DNA from: Clostridiales bacterium CCNA10
GTDB taxonomy: Bacteria > Bacillota > Clostridia > Oscillospirales > Oscillospiraceae
Assembly: GCA_003573975.1 (NCBI GenBank)
Contig: AP018533.1
Coordinates: forward strand, 2,852,319 to 2,916,318
Reading direction: 5' to 3'
Length of the DNA: 64,000 bases
Below the pieces are notes generated by a model that was not told the origin of the DNA, made no database searches, and saw only the letters and a program-made list of their open reading frames with translations. Positions 16,071 through 24,251 of the stretch are shown in pieces. Each line of letters opens with the position of its first letter. Within the stretch, counting starts at the first letter, position 1. A program made the position numbers and the translations under genes.

Positions 16071-16838
16071 TTACTTCTTGTTTTTCTTGTAGATGGCGTA
16101 CAGGCCCTTCAGCAAAAGGTCTTTTTCCACCATCATCTTCCGCCGGCACAGGGGGGCGATGAACTGCGCCATCCCACCGGTCACCACGACCGTGGTCCTT
16201 TTCCCCAGTTCCTCCTCCATCCGGTCCAGCATCCCGTCCAGCATGGCGGCAGCTCCATACATGATCCCACTGCGCATACACTCCACGGTATTCTTCCCAA
16301 TGACCCGCTTGGGCTTGTCCAGCTGGATGCCCGGCAGCTGGGAGGCCCGGCTGGACAGAGCCTCCGCCGACACCCGGACCCCCGGGATGATGCAGCCGCC
16401 CAGATAGGTGTTCCCGTGGTCCACCACCTCCATGGTAGTGGCCGTCCCCATATCCACCAGGATGATGGGGGGCTTATATTCCTGAAGGGCGGCCACCGCG
16501 ATCACGATACGGTCACTGCCCACCGAAGCCGGATCGTCCATCTGGATGTTCAGTCCGGTCTTGATGCCCGGCCCCACTACGATGGGTTCCATCCCGGTCA
16601 CCTTGACCACGCCGGTACGCACCGCGTTGAAGACCGGCGGAACCACAGAGGAGATGATGCAGTCCTCCACCTCCTCCACCGGCACGCGAAACAGGTCCAG
16701 CATATTCTTGATCTCAACTCCGTACTGGTCGGAGGTCTTGATCCGGTCGGTGGCGATCCGCGCCTCGAAGTGGATCTTCTCCTCGTCGATCCCTCCGATC
16801 ACAATGTTGCTGTTCCCAATGTCGATGGCAAGAAGCAT
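16071..16838 (-). CDS. coaX: Type III pantothenate kinase
   Basis: This 255-residue cytoplasmic enzyme catalyses the first step of CoA synthesis, phosphorylating pantothenate. The acetate/sugar kinase/Hsp70-fold motifs are visible: N-terminal phosphate loop LLAIDIGNSNIVIGG, VGSDRIVIAVAA, VDMGTATTMEVVD and GGCIIPGVRVSAEALSSRAS. The C-terminal VVTGGMAQF completes the fold. I chose the ATG at 16838 because AGGTGA lies 5 nt upstream. An in-frame GTG at 16847 overlaps that ribosome site. The gene lies just downstream of the probable pantothenate transporter, on the same strand, with divergent coaBC beyond it, so this is a CoA supply cluster. Confidence 0.96.
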   Translation of the reverse strand: MLLAIDIGNSNIVIGGIDEEKIHFEARIATDRIKTSDQYGVEIKNMLDLFRVPVEEVEDCIISSVVPPVFNAVRTGVVKVTGMEPIVVGPGIKTGLNIQMDDPASVGSDRIVIAVAALQEYKPPIILVDMGTATTMEVVDHGNTYLGGCIIPGVRVSAEALSSRASQLPGIQLDKPKRVIGKNTVECMRSGIMYGAAAMLDGMLDRMEEELGKRTTVVVTGGMAQFIAPLCRRKMMVEKDLLLKGLYAIYKKNKK

Positions 16839-16908
16839 CCTGTTCACCTCAAACTTTATCTCTCTATCCCTTATCTATCCGCTGCCGGACAGCTGCCCAG
16901 GAACGGAT

Positions 16909-17574
16909 TTACGACTCCGACGCACCGCTCTCCCCGGCCAGGCCGCGCTGGGGCACAGTTCCGGTCAGCCGGAGCAGGGCCTTTCCCACCGCAGTGACCA
17001 GCACCGCGGCTGCAATGGCCTCCGGGATGCCGGAGGCGGTGACCGTGGCCATCACCAGGCCAAACACCGCATCCAGCGCCACATTTTTTACCTCAGCATA
17101 CTGCTGAGCCAGTAAGAAATAGATGCTGCCCATGACCAGCACTGTGTTGGTCATGGCCCCAGCCACACCCACCACAGGCAGGGCGATGTAATCGTTCACC
17201 CGCACCCGCTTCAGTGCGATCCACAGCCAGCCGGACACCACACCGATGAGGATGCGGCAGCCCACCGCGATCCATACCGCCTTCAGCGCACCGGGCAACC
17301 CTGTGGTGCTCATAAAGGGGGAGAAGGCAAAAGCCAGCAGCCCCGGGGCTGTGGTGTTGATCCACATAGAGCTCAGGCCAAACACCGCCCCCAGAATCCC
17401 GCCGGCCAGCGGGCCCAGCAGCACGGCGCCCAGGATCACTGGGATGTGCAGGGTCGTGGCCTTGATGACCGGCAGCGGGATCAGGCCGATGCCAGTGGCT
17501 ACCAGGACCAGCTCCACCGCCACCATCATAGCCAGCAGCGCCATCCATCGGGTGTCTTTCTTACGGTTTTTCAT
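16909..17574 (-). CDS. ECF-type transporter S component, probably pantothenate (PanT-like)
   Basis: This 221-residue hydrophobic protein has about six membrane segments (MALLAMMVAVELVLVATGIG, ILGAVLLGPLAGGILGAVFG, and others). The layout fits the substrate-binding S component of energy-coupling-factor importers. These work with shared EcfA/EcfT modules, which are not in this window. The pantothenate substrate is inferred from position: coaX lies 70 bp downstream on the same strand and coaBC is divergent. AGGAGGG precedes the ATG at 17574 by 9 nt. The frame stays open upstream, but that extension would cross the promoter. The short C-terminal tail (AGESGASES) is polar. Confidence 0.8.
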   Translation of the reverse strand: MKNRKKDTRWMALLAMMVAVELVLVATGIGLIPLPVIKATTLHIPVILGAVLLGPLAGGILGAVFGLSSMWINTTAPGLLAFAFSPFMSTTGLPGALKAVWIAVGCRILIGVVSGWLWIALKRVRVNDYIALPVVGVAGAMTNTVLVMGSIYFLLAQQYAEVKNVALDAVFGLVMATVTASGIPEAIAAAVLVTAVGKALLRLTGTVPQRGLAGESGASES

Positions 17575-17662
17575 ATTCAATTCCCTCCTGCTGTCGCTCC
17601 TCTCAGGGAGGATGCAACGCATTTTTGTCAGGGGACCGGCTCTCCGGCCTCTTAACCCCACC

Positions 17663-17691
17663 ATTATAACGAAACTGAGTCCTGATTGCAA
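17663..17691 (-). promoter_or_regulatory. panT-coaX promoter
   Basis: TTGCAA (17686-17691) and TATAAT (17663-17668, minus strand) have a 17-bp spacer. It is divergent to, and only about 40 bp from, the coaBC promoter, so a shared regulator could control both. Confidence 0.85.
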
Positions 17692-17732
17692 GGCTCAGAT
17701 TTTCTAAAACTTTGCAAATGTGGACCAATTCC

Positions 17733-17761
17733 TTTACAATCCGTCCTATTTGTGTCATAAT
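17733..17761 (+). promoter_or_regulatory. coaBC promoter
   Basis: TTTACA (17733-17738) and CATAAT (17756-17761) have a 17-bp spacer, about 70 bp before the coaBC start. Confidence 0.75.
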
Positions 17762-17832
17762 CCCCTTGGAAGCTCCCCACGCGCCCCCGCTCACACATTC
17801 TGCCCATCCTGAAACTAGGAGGTTTTCGTTCC

Positions 17833-19029
17833 ATGCTCAGCGGAAAAACAGTCCTTCTCGGGGTCACAGGCGGCATCGCCGCCTACAAGGCCGCCGCCCT
17901 GGCCTCCGCCCTGGTCAAGCAGCACTGCCATGTGGAGGTGATCCTGACCGAGCACGCCACCCAGTTCATCACGCCCCTCACCTTTGAACAGCTCACCGGG
18001 AACCGCGCCATGGTGGACACCTTCGACCGGAACTTCTCCCATCAGGTAGAGCACATTGCCCTGGCCCGACGCACCGACCTGGTGCTGGTGGCTCCCGCCA
18101 CCGCCAATGTGTGCGCCAAGCTGGCCCACGGCCTGGCGGACGATATGCTTACCACCACGATCCTGGCCTGCCGCTGCCTGAAGCTCATCGCCCCCGCTAT
18201 GAACACCGGGATGTTTGAAAACCCGGTGACTCAGGACAATCTGGATCTGCTCCGGAAATACGGCTGGGAGGTCATCGCCCCCGCCTCCGGCCGGCTGGCC
18301 TGCGGCGACGTGGGGGCGGGCAAGCTCCCGGAGCCAGACATTCTCCTCCAGTACGTTCTGCGCCGGCTTGCCCTCCCCCACGACCTGGAGGGCAGGCGGG
18401 TGCTGGTCACCGCCGGCCCCACCCAGGAGCCGCTGGATCCGGTGCGCTACCTCACCAACCACTCCTCCGGAAAAATGGGCTATGCCATCGCCCGGATGGC
18501 CATGCTCCGGGGGGCCAAGGTCACCCTCATCTCCGGCCCCACCGCTCTGACGCCCCCTCCCTTTGTGGAGGTAGTCCCCGTCGTCTCTGCTCAGGATATG
18601 TTTGAGGCAGTGGCCGCCCGGCAGGAGCAGGCTGACTTTATCTTCAAGGCCGCCGCTGTGGCGGACTACACCCCCGCCGATTACAGCGACAACAAGATGA
18701 AAAAGAAGGACGGCGACCTGTCCATCCCCCTCAAGCGGACCCAGGATATTTTGCAGCACCTGGGCAGCCACCGCCGCCCGGGCCAGGTGATCTGCGGCTT
18801 CTCTATGGAGACCCAGAATATGCTGGAAAACAGCCAGGCCAAGCTGGTCAAGAAAAATGTGGATATGATCTGTGCCAACAATTTGAAGGTAGCCGGAGCC
18901 GGCTTTGGTGTGGACACCAACGTAATCACCCTCATCACCCCCCAGGGCGCGGAGGAGCTCCCCCTTCTTTCTAAGGAGGAGGCCGCCAACCGCATCCTGG
19001 ACGCCGCCATGGCCCTGGCAGACCGCTGA
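17833..19029 (+). CDS. coaBC: Bifunctional phosphopantothenoylcysteine decarboxylase / phosphopantothenate-cysteine ligase
   Basis: This 398-residue fusion enzyme carries out CoA steps two and three. The N-terminal flavoprotein decarboxylase domain (CoaC, residues 1-180) contains GVTGGIAAYKAA, the active-site His region (NFSHQVEHIALARR) and the substrate-clamp motif PAMNTGMFENPVT. The C-terminal CTP-dependent ligase domain (CoaB) contains VLVTAGPTQEPLDPVRYLTN, SSGKMGYAIA, FKAAAVADYTP and the lysine motif KMKKKDGD. AGGAGG lies about 10 nt before the ATG at 17833. It is divergent from panT-coaX, and with them covers uptake to phosphopantetheine. Confidence 0.97.
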   Translation: MLSGKTVLLGVTGGIAAYKAAALASALVKQHCHVEVILTEHATQFITPLTFEQLTGNRAMVDTFDRNFSHQVEHIALARRTDLVLVAPATANVCAKLAHGLADDMLTTTILACRCLKLIAPAMNTGMFENPVTQDNLDLLRKYGWEVIAPASGRLACGDVGAGKLPEPDILLQYVLRRLALPHDLEGRRVLVTAGPTQEPLDPVRYLTNHSSGKMGYAIARMAMLRGAKVTLISGPTALTPPPFVEVVPVVSAQDMFEAVAARQEQADFIFKAAAVADYTPADYSDNKMKKKDGDLSIPLKRTQDILQHLGSHRRPGQVICGFSMETQNMLENSQAKLVKKNVDMICANNLKVAGAGFGVDTNVITLITPQGAEELPLLSKEEAANRILDAAMALADR

Positions 19030-19090
19030 TTGCACCGAGAACACCTTGCTTTTTCAGTCCGGCGGCACAAACCGCGCCCAGCACAAAACA

Positions 19091-19116
19091 GACCCGGAGG
19101 ATCGCTCCTCCGGGTC
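19091..19116. terminator. Bidirectional terminator between coaBC and rplT
   Basis: A perfect 11-bp stem (GACCCGGAGGA / TCCTCCGGGTC) sits between convergent genes. Minus-strand reads continue into TGTTTTGTGC. Confidence 0.8.
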
Positions 19117-19149
19117 TGTTGTCATGCAAATCTTGTTGACGCCGCGGGA

Positions 19150-19506
19150 TCAGGCCAGGGCCTTCTTAGCGGTCTCGGTCAGCTGGGTGAACGCAGCCTT
19201 GTCGCTCACAGCCAGCTCAGCCAGCATCTTGCGGTTGATCACGATGCCGGCCTTCTTCAGGCCGTTCATAAAGGTGGAGTAGTTCATCCCGTTCATCTTG
19301 CAGGCGGCGTTGATTCGGGTGATCCACAGCTGACGGAAGTCGCGCTTCTTCAGCTTACGGCCGGTGTAAGCGTACACGCCGGACTTCATCACGGCCTGGT
19401 TGGCCATCTTGAAGTGCTTGGACTTGGAACCCCAGTAGCCCTTCGCCATCTTGAGGATCTTATTTCTTCTCTTGCGCGTCATCATCGCGCCCTTCACTCT
19501 TGCCAT
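19150..19506 (-). CDS. rplT: 50S ribosomal protein L20
   Basis: 118 residues, full length. The basic N-terminal extension ([30 protein letters not shown]) and the globular end with [20 protein letters not shown] are diagnostic. L20 binds 23S rRNA early in 50S assembly. In Firmicutes it also represses its own operon through the infC leader. It is third in infC-rpmI-rplT, 21 bp after rpmI. Confidence 0.98.
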   Translation of the reverse strand: MARVKGAMMTRKRRNKILKMAKGYWGSKSKHFKMANQAVMKSGVYAYTGRKLKKRDFRQLWITRINAACKMNGMNYSTFMNGLKKAGIVINRKMLAELAVSDKAAFTQLTETAKKALA

Positions 19507-19527
19507 TGTACTCTGCCTCCTTCTCTC

Positions 19528-19731
19528 TTACTTGTACAGGATCATGCGCTTGATGGCAGCCTCGTTGGTCTTATCCGCGTAGCCGCCCTTGCGGAGGCCT
19601 CTCTTCAGCTTGGTGGTCTTGCCGTGGCCGTTCAGCAGGTGGCGCTTACCGGCGTGGGCGCGTTTGACCTTGCCGTTCTTCGTGAGAGCGAAACGCTTCT
19701 TCGCGCCGCTGTGGGTCTTGATCTTCGGCAT
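19528..19731 (-). CDS. rpmI: 50S ribosomal protein L35
   Basis: 67 residues. It has the classical [14 protein letters not shown] start and the basic stretch [20 protein letters not shown]. It is the middle gene of infC-rpmI-rplT, starting 21 bp after infC. Confidence 0.98.
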   Translation of the reverse strand: MPKIKTHSGAKKRFALTKNGKVKRAHAGKRHLLNGHGKTTKLKRGLRKGGYADKTNEAAIKRMILYK

Positions 19732-19752
19732 AACAGAAAACTCCTTTTCGAC

Positions 19753-20283
19753 TTACTTTTTGGTATCCTTCGCAGGCTTGGGCGACAGGAAAATGGACAT
19801 GTGACGCCCCTCCAGCTTCGGACTTTTATCCATCACGGCGGTCTCGCCGCAGGATTCGGCAAACTTCAGCAGCAGATCCTGGCCGATGTTGGTGTGCGCC
19901 ATCTCACGGCCGCGGAACCGAACCGTGATCTTGCACCGGTTGCCGTCCGCCAGGAACTTCTGCGCATTGCGCAGCTTCACATTGAAGTCGTTGACGTCAA
20001 TGCTGGGGGACATCCGGATCTCCTTGATCTCCACCACGCGCTGATTCTTGCGTGCTTCCTTCTCGCGCTTGGTCTGCTCGAAGCGGTACTTGCCGTAATC
20101 CATCAGCTTGCATACCGGGGGCACAGCGTTAGGAGAGATCTTCACCAGATCCAGATTCCGTTCCTCCGCCAGGCGCAGGGCCTCCTGAGAGGACATGATG
20201 CCCAGCTGTTCGCCGCTCTCAGAGATCAGGCGGATCTCCTTATCCCGGATCTCTTCGTTTGTTTGATGACCTGTGTTAGCGAT
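19753..20283 (-). CDS. infC: Translation initiation factor IF-3 with AUC start codon
   Basis: This 176-residue factor monitors start-codon/anticodon pairing on the 30S subunit. The N-domain (TNEEIRDKEIRLISESGEQLG) is joined by a basic linker to the C-domain (RVVEIKEIRMSPSIDVNDFN, ITVRFRGREMAH). The first ATG in frame (20196) falls after 29 residues of conserved N-domain. The true start is therefore upstream, and the only codon with a good ribosome site is ATC at 20283, with GGAGGT 8 nt before it. No ATG, GTG or TTG occurs in frame in that stretch. A rare start is typical of infC (AUU in several bacteria) and allows autoregulation by IF-3. Confidence 0.93.
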   Translation of the reverse strand: MANTGHQTNEEIRDKEIRLISESGEQLGIMSSQEALRLAEERNLDLVKISPNAVPPVCKLMDYGKYRFEQTKREKEARKNQRVVEIKEIRMSPSIDVNDFNVKLRNAQKFLADGNRCKITVRFRGREMAHTNIGQDLLLKFAESCGETAVMDKSPKLEGRHMSIFLSPKPAKDTKK

Positions 20284-20440
20284 GGGAAAGCACCTCCAAA
20301 CAAAAAATAAAACGCGTCTGCCTGAATGGCACCCGCGTCACAACAAAACCGCGCCGGACATTCCGGCGAAGATTGTACATTGTTGACCCTTTGGCTCTGG
20401 CCTGGGGTGAGGACGGGGCACCGTTCCTGCTTTCTTGTTC
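20284..20440 (-). ncRNA. infC-rpmI-rplT leader with transcription attenuator
   Basis: The leader is about 157 nt between the promoter and the infC start. A 7-bp hairpin (CGCCGGA / TCCGGCG, 20352-20368) is followed by a terminator hairpin at 20312-20338. The arms are ACGCG..TGCC and GGCA..CGCGT, with the U-rich run TTTTATTTTTTG. This fits the L20-responsive infC leader of Firmicutes, in which L20 promotes the terminator. The class is assigned by position and architecture, not by alignment. Confidence 0.8.
20302..20338 (-). terminator. infC leader attenuator
   Basis: A hairpin at 20312-20338 is followed on the minus strand by a U-rich run, ending about 19 nt before the infC AUC codon. Confidence 0.8.
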
Positions 20441-20446
20441 CTAAGC

Positions 20447-20475
20447 ATTCTACCAGAGCCAAACTCCGCTGTCAA
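20447..20475 (-). promoter_or_regulatory. infC operon promoter
   Basis: Minus strand TTGACA (20470-20475) and TAGAAT (20447-20452) have a 17-bp spacer. Confidence 0.88.
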
Positions 20476-20566
20476 CCCCTTTTTGAATTTTTTCACCGCC
20501 CCGCCGCCGGCCTCTGCCCCTGCCCATTTACATAATTTCATCCTAACCGCCCCGCAGTACAAAGAG

Positions 20567-20650
20567 TTATACACACTTTCCACATGTTTTTCCACATAAA
20601 TCGTGAAAAATTCCACTGTATTGCGGAATTTTCGCCGCTTTCTTTCCACA
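20567..20650. other. Cluster of DnaA-box-like 9-mers in gene-free spacer
   Basis: TTATACACA (20567-20575), CTTTCCACA (20576-20584), TTTTCCACA (20588-20596) and CTTTCCACA (20642-20650) lie in the same orientation, in an AT-richer stretch. The first fits TTATNCACA exactly; the others differ from TTATCCACA at one or two positions. This may be a DnaA titration site or chance. dnaA and other origin genes are absent. Confidence 0.35.
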
Positions 20651-20737
20651 CGGTTCGACACGTCTCCCTACGCTCCCTTCTGTATGGTTACATAACGCTT
20701 TTTACAAGGCCGCACCTCTGCACATCCAGACAGAACA

Positions 20738-20771
20738 GGGCCCCCGGAAAGCCCATTCTTTCCGAGGGCCC
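20738..20771 (-). terminator. tsaD terminator
   Basis: A long stem (GGGCCC.CGGAAAG / CTTTCCG.GGGCCC on the minus strand) is followed by TGTTCTGTC, 45 bp past the tsaD stop. Confidence 0.75.
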
Positions 20772-20815
20772 GCAGTCTGGACCTGGTTCTTAAATACGGT
20801 AAAGGTGCGCAGCCG

Positions 20816-21826
20816 TTATCCCAGGGAGATGTCCCGGTTGGCGTACGCGTTCAGCTCCATTCCGGCGGTGTGGCCCGCCTGGTACTCATAAAAGCCCTGA
20901 CAGCCGATCATGGCGGCGTTGTCCCCGCAGTACTTCAGCTCCGGGAGGTAGAGCCGATCCCCGCTCCGGGCGCAGGCCGCCTGGAGATCCGCCCGGATCC
21001 GCCGGTTGGCGGCCACACCTCCGGCCACCGCCACCTGGCCATAGCCCTTTGCCCGGGCCGCCGCCATCACCCGGGGCACCAGGGACTCGCTCACCGCCCG
21101 GCCGAAGCTGGCCGCGAAGTCCCGCAGATCCAGCGTCTCCCCCTTCTGCTCCGCGTTGTGGATCAGATTCAGGCTGGCGGTCTTAAGGCCGGAGAAGGAC
21201 ATATCCAGTTCATGGCCGGACACATGGGCCCGGGGCAGCTCATAGCGGCTGTCATCTCCCCCGTCCGCAAGGCGGTCCATGGGACCGCCGCCGGGGTAGC
21301 CGATGCCCAGCACCCGGGCCACCTTGTCAAAGCACTCCCCCGCCGCATCATCCCGGGTGCCGCCCAGCACCTCCATCTCCGTATAGGAGCGCACATCCAC
21401 CACCAGGGTGGTCCCGCCGGAGACACACAGGCAGACGAAGGGCGGCTTCAGGTCTGGGTGGGTGATGTAGTTGGCGGCGATGTGGCCCCGCACATGGTGG
21501 ACCGGGATCAGAGGGAGATCCAGGGCCATAGCCGCTCCCTTGGCGAAATTCACCCCCACCAGCACCGCGCCGATGAGGCCGGGGCCGTAGGTGACCGCCA
21601 CGGCGTCCAGATCCCGCTTGGTCAGGCCCGCCTGATCTACCGCCTGATCGGCCAGGCCGGTCACCGCCTCCACGTGCTTTCGAGAGGCGATCTCAGGCAC
21701 CACGCCGCCGTAAATGGTGTGCATCTCGATTTGTGACGCGATGCAGTTGGACAGCACCGTCCTCCCGTCCCACACCACAGCGGCGGCGGTCTCGTCACAG
21801 GAGGACTCAATGGCTAGAATATTCAC
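20816..21826 (-). CDS. tsaD: tRNA N6-adenosine threonylcarbamoyltransferase
   Basis: This 336-residue Kae1/Qri7-family enzyme transfers threonylcarbamoyl to A37 of ANN-decoding tRNAs. The ASKHA fold is seen in the N-terminal ILAIESSCDETAAAVV, metal-binding HHVRGHIAAN, SGGTTLVVDV, GYPGGGPMDRLA and MSFSGLKTA motifs. The C-terminal AVAGGVAANRRIR motif completes it. The start is GTG at 21826, with GGGGAG 7 nt upstream. mtaB at 50.2 kb adds a methylthio group to the same t6A37 modification. Length is normal for bacterial TsaD. Confidence 0.96.
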   Translation of the reverse strand: MNILAIESSCDETAAAVVWDGRTVLSNCIASQIEMHTIYGGVVPEIASRKHVEAVTGLADQAVDQAGLTKRDLDAVAVTYGPGLIGAVLVGVNFAKGAAMALDLPLIPVHHVRGHIAANYITHPDLKPPFVCLCVSGGTTLVVDVRSYTEMEVLGGTRDDAAGECFDKVARVLGIGYPGGGPMDRLADGGDDSRYELPRAHVSGHELDMSFSGLKTASLNLIHNAEQKGETLDLRDFAASFGRAVSESLVPRVMAAARAKGYGQVAVAGGVAANRRIRADLQAACARSGDRLYLPELKYCGDNAAMIGCQGFYEYQAGHTAGMELNAYANRDISLG

Positions 21827-21854
21827 AAAAGGCTCCCCTTTCCCATGGTTTTCC

Positions 21855-22712
21855 TCAGTACAGCTTTTCCCGCTCCATCACACTGTCGATCCGGTTGAAG
21901 CGCTTGCTGTCCTTCACATCCTTTCTCCCGCTCACAGACAGAAGAATGACCTCCGACAGGCTCAGCGGGGCGACGTAGGAGTTGGTGAAGCCCAGACCGT
22001 CCACCTGGGCCGTGACCACCACATCCGCCTTGTTCGCCAGCGGGCTGGTCCGGCGGTCTGTCATCAAGATCACCTTCGCCCCACTCTCCCGGGCGATCTC
22101 CATCAAAGGCCGGGCGATCTCGGAGTACCGGGGAAAGCTGTACAGGAACAGGCAGTCCCGCTCCGTGATGTCCAACAGGTTTTCCACCGCCGTGGCGTCC
22201 GCGTGGAGGATGGGCACCACATGGGGGGTGAGGAACAGGAGCTTGCTGGCCATATACTGGGCACAGCAGGCTGTCCCCCGGAAGCCTGCGATATACTTCC
22301 GGTCGCTGCGCAGGAGAATGTCCACGATCTGCTCCACCGTACCCTGATCCAGCTGGGCATAGCTTTTTTGCAGATTGTTCAGCGTATATTGGCTCACGTC
22401 GCTGATCAGGCTGCCGGAGCCCAGGTGTTCCAGGGTGCGGAGGTACTTCTCCCCGGGAGTCAGATCCGGCTGAGCCCGGTCGATCTGGCGGGCAGTCCGG
22501 GCGTTCATCTCGCTCCGGAAGTCCGCATATCCCTTAAAGCCCAGCTTGCGGATGAAGCGGATCACCGAGGTGTCGCTCACCCCAATCTCCTCCGCCATCG
22601 TTGTGGAAGTCTGAAATCCAATGGTGCTCAGATGGGCCAAAATATATTCCGCAATCTCCGCGTCCGTCCGGGTCAGCGTCATACTTTGAATTTTTCGTAC
22701 CAGATCTTCCAT
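21855..22712 (-). CDS. RpiR/MurR-family regulator (HTH + SIS)
   Basis: This 285-residue transcription factor has an N-terminal HTH_6 domain (residues 1-75, TMAEEIGVSDTSVIRFIRKLGFKG). A C-terminal SIS domain normally binds phosphosugars (KYIAGFRGTACCAQYM, LFLYSFPRYSEIARPLMEIA). I chose the ATG at 22712 because GGAGG lies 8 nt upstream. The frame extends 30 codons further, but that would cross its own promoter. It sits downstream of the aldolase/aminotransferase/NhaC operon on the same strand, yet has its own promoter after a terminator. It is a likely regulator of that operon, and the effector is unknown. Confidence 0.88.
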   Translation of the reverse strand: MEDLVRKIQSMTLTRTDAEIAEYILAHLSTIGFQTSTTMAEEIGVSDTSVIRFIRKLGFKGYADFRSEMNARTARQIDRAQPDLTPGEKYLRTLEHLGSGSLISDVSQYTLNNLQKSYAQLDQGTVEQIVDILLRSDRKYIAGFRGTACCAQYMASKLLFLTPHVVPILHADATAVENLLDITERDCLFLYSFPRYSEIARPLMEIARESGAKVILMTDRRTSPLANKADVVVTAQVDGLGFTNSYVAPLSLSEVILLSVSGRKDVKDSKRFNRIDSVMEREKLY

Positions 22713-22746
22713 GTTTCTATCCTCCGGCTCACAGTTTGACCAGAAA

Positions 22747-22775
22747 AGGATACCACAGAAGTCCTCTATGGTCAA
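22747..22775 (-). promoter_or_regulatory. RpiR-type regulator promoter
   Basis: Minus strand TTGACC (22770-22775) and TATCCT (22747-22752) have a 17-bp spacer. Confidence 0.65.
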
Positions 22776-22782
22776 TTCCAGC

Positions 22783-22820
22783 AAAAAAAGAAACCGCGGC
22801 ACAGCAGCTGTACCGCAGTT
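22783..22820 (-). terminator. Terminator after NhaC-family gene
   Basis: A 14-bp stem with two G-T pairs (22792-22805 and 22807-22820) is followed on the minus strand by TCTTTTTTTG. A T run on the other side may make it bidirectional. Confidence 0.8.
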
Positions 22821-22850
22821 TTTTACAGTTTTCCCACAAGGAGAACCGTC

Positions 22851-24221
22851 TTATGCCGTTTTTCTGCGCTTTCTTCCGATCCCGGTCATAATACTCAGGA
22901 AGAAAATAATCAGCAGACCCCAGCAGTGGAAATTGTAGGGCAGGAAGTCCAGGAAGGAGAAGGTCGCAGGCACACCGGCTACTCCGGTCGCCACGCCGGT
23001 GATGACCAGCGCGGGATTGCCGTGGGGGATCAGTCCATTCGTGCCGCAGGCAGTGGCATCCAGAATGTTCGCGCTGCGGCTGTGGTCGGCCTCATCCTTG
23101 TAGTCATCCATCAGAGTCCGAACAAAGGGCCCGGTGAAGATGATGGTATTGGTGGAGCTGTGGGTCGCCACGACGCCGAAGATCGCCATAAAATATGCGA
23201 TCAGCTCCGCGCTGCGGATGGTCCTGCACTTGGTGATGATCCAGGAAGCAAAGGCATCCATGGCGCCGCTCTTGGTGGGGATCTGGATCATCATCACGAT
23301 CAGGCAGGAGACGATGGCCACATTGGCCATACTGCCCATGCCGGAGGCGATCGGGCTGTCATCGCTGAACAGCACAGCGGGATCCAGAACGCCCAGAACC
23401 AGACTGAAGAAAATGACCAGCACATTGGAGAGGAGCAGCGCGGAGACCAGTCCCCAGCCCTTGTACATCAGCAGGACCAGGACCACAGGGACCAGCAGGA
23501 ATACCAGGGACTTGGCGGAGGAGGGATCCGCCTCAATGACCGCGCGTCCCCCCGCCGACTGGGACAGACCGATCACAATATAGAGGATCCCGGAAATAAT
23601 CCCCACAGTCATGGAATAGGGCAGCCGGGTCCGCACCGCCTCCTGCACTGTGACGCCCTGAGTCTGGGAAGAGGCGATGGTCGTATCAGAGATAGGTGCG
23701 AGGTTGTCCCCAAAAATCGAACCGCTGACCACCGCGCCGCACATCAGGCCCATATCGATACCCAGCTCCCCCGCCAGAGGACACATCACCGCAGAAACGG
23801 CAGTCACAGTACCGGTGGAGGTCCCGCAGGCAGTAGAGATCACCACGCAGATCAAAAATGCCACCACGGGGATAAAGCCGGTATTGACATGAAGCTCAGC
23901 CACCACCCAGATCAGCGCCTGGATCAGGCCGCTGGTTTTCAGCAGGGAGGACAGCAGACCGGCCATAAAGAAGGCCACACAGATCACACAGAACATGGAT
24001 TCCCGCAATCCGGCCAGCATCTCTTCTCCGTACGCCTTGCGGTCCTTTGCCAGAACCAGGCCCAGGACCAGAGTGAAAAACAGCGCCACCATCATGCTCT
24101 TCGTGCCGCCTCCGCGGCCCAGGAGCAGATACATAATACCCAGAATCGCTGCTGCCACACACAGCCAAGCAGTGACGTGCCCGCCATAGTAGCTGACCGC
24201 ATACTCTTTCTTTTTCTCCAT
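22851..24221 (-). CDS. NhaC-family Na+/H+ antiporter-like transporter
   Basis: This 456-residue membrane protein has about 11 hydrophobic segments and the NhaC/ion-transporter signature regions (STACGTSTGTVTAVSAVMCP, VSGSIFGDNLAPISDTTIAS, GTNGLIPHGNPALVITGV). Family members exchange Na+ for H+, but some move organic acids or amino acids (for example malate/lactate exchangers). Co-transcription with an aminotransferase and an aldolase suggests the substrate is the amino or keto acid they process. It is third in the minus-strand operon, 30 bp after the aminotransferase, and is followed by a terminator. Confidence 0.88.
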   Translation of the reverse strand: MEKKKEYAVSYYGGHVTAWLCVAAAILGIMYLLLGRGGGTKSMMVALFFTLVLGLVLAKDRKAYGEEMLAGLRESMFCVICVAFFMAGLLSSLLKTSGLIQALIWVVAELHVNTGFIPVVAFLICVVISTACGTSTGTVTAVSAVMCPLAGELGIDMGLMCGAVVSGSIFGDNLAPISDTTIASSQTQGVTVQEAVRTRLPYSMTVGIISGILYIVIGLSQSAGGRAVIEADPSSAKSLVFLLVPVVLVLLMYKGWGLVSALLLSNVLVIFFSLVLGVLDPAVLFSDDSPIASGMGSMANVAIVSCLIVMMIQIPTKSGAMDAFASWIITKCRTIRSAELIAYFMAIFGVVATHSSTNTIIFTGPFVRTLMDDYKDEADHSRSANILDATACGTNGLIPHGNPALVITGVATGVAGVPATFSFLDFLPYNFHCWGLLIIFFLSIMTGIGRKRRKTA

Positions 24222-24251
24222 TGTTTGCGCTCTCCCTTTCCAGCTTATTGC

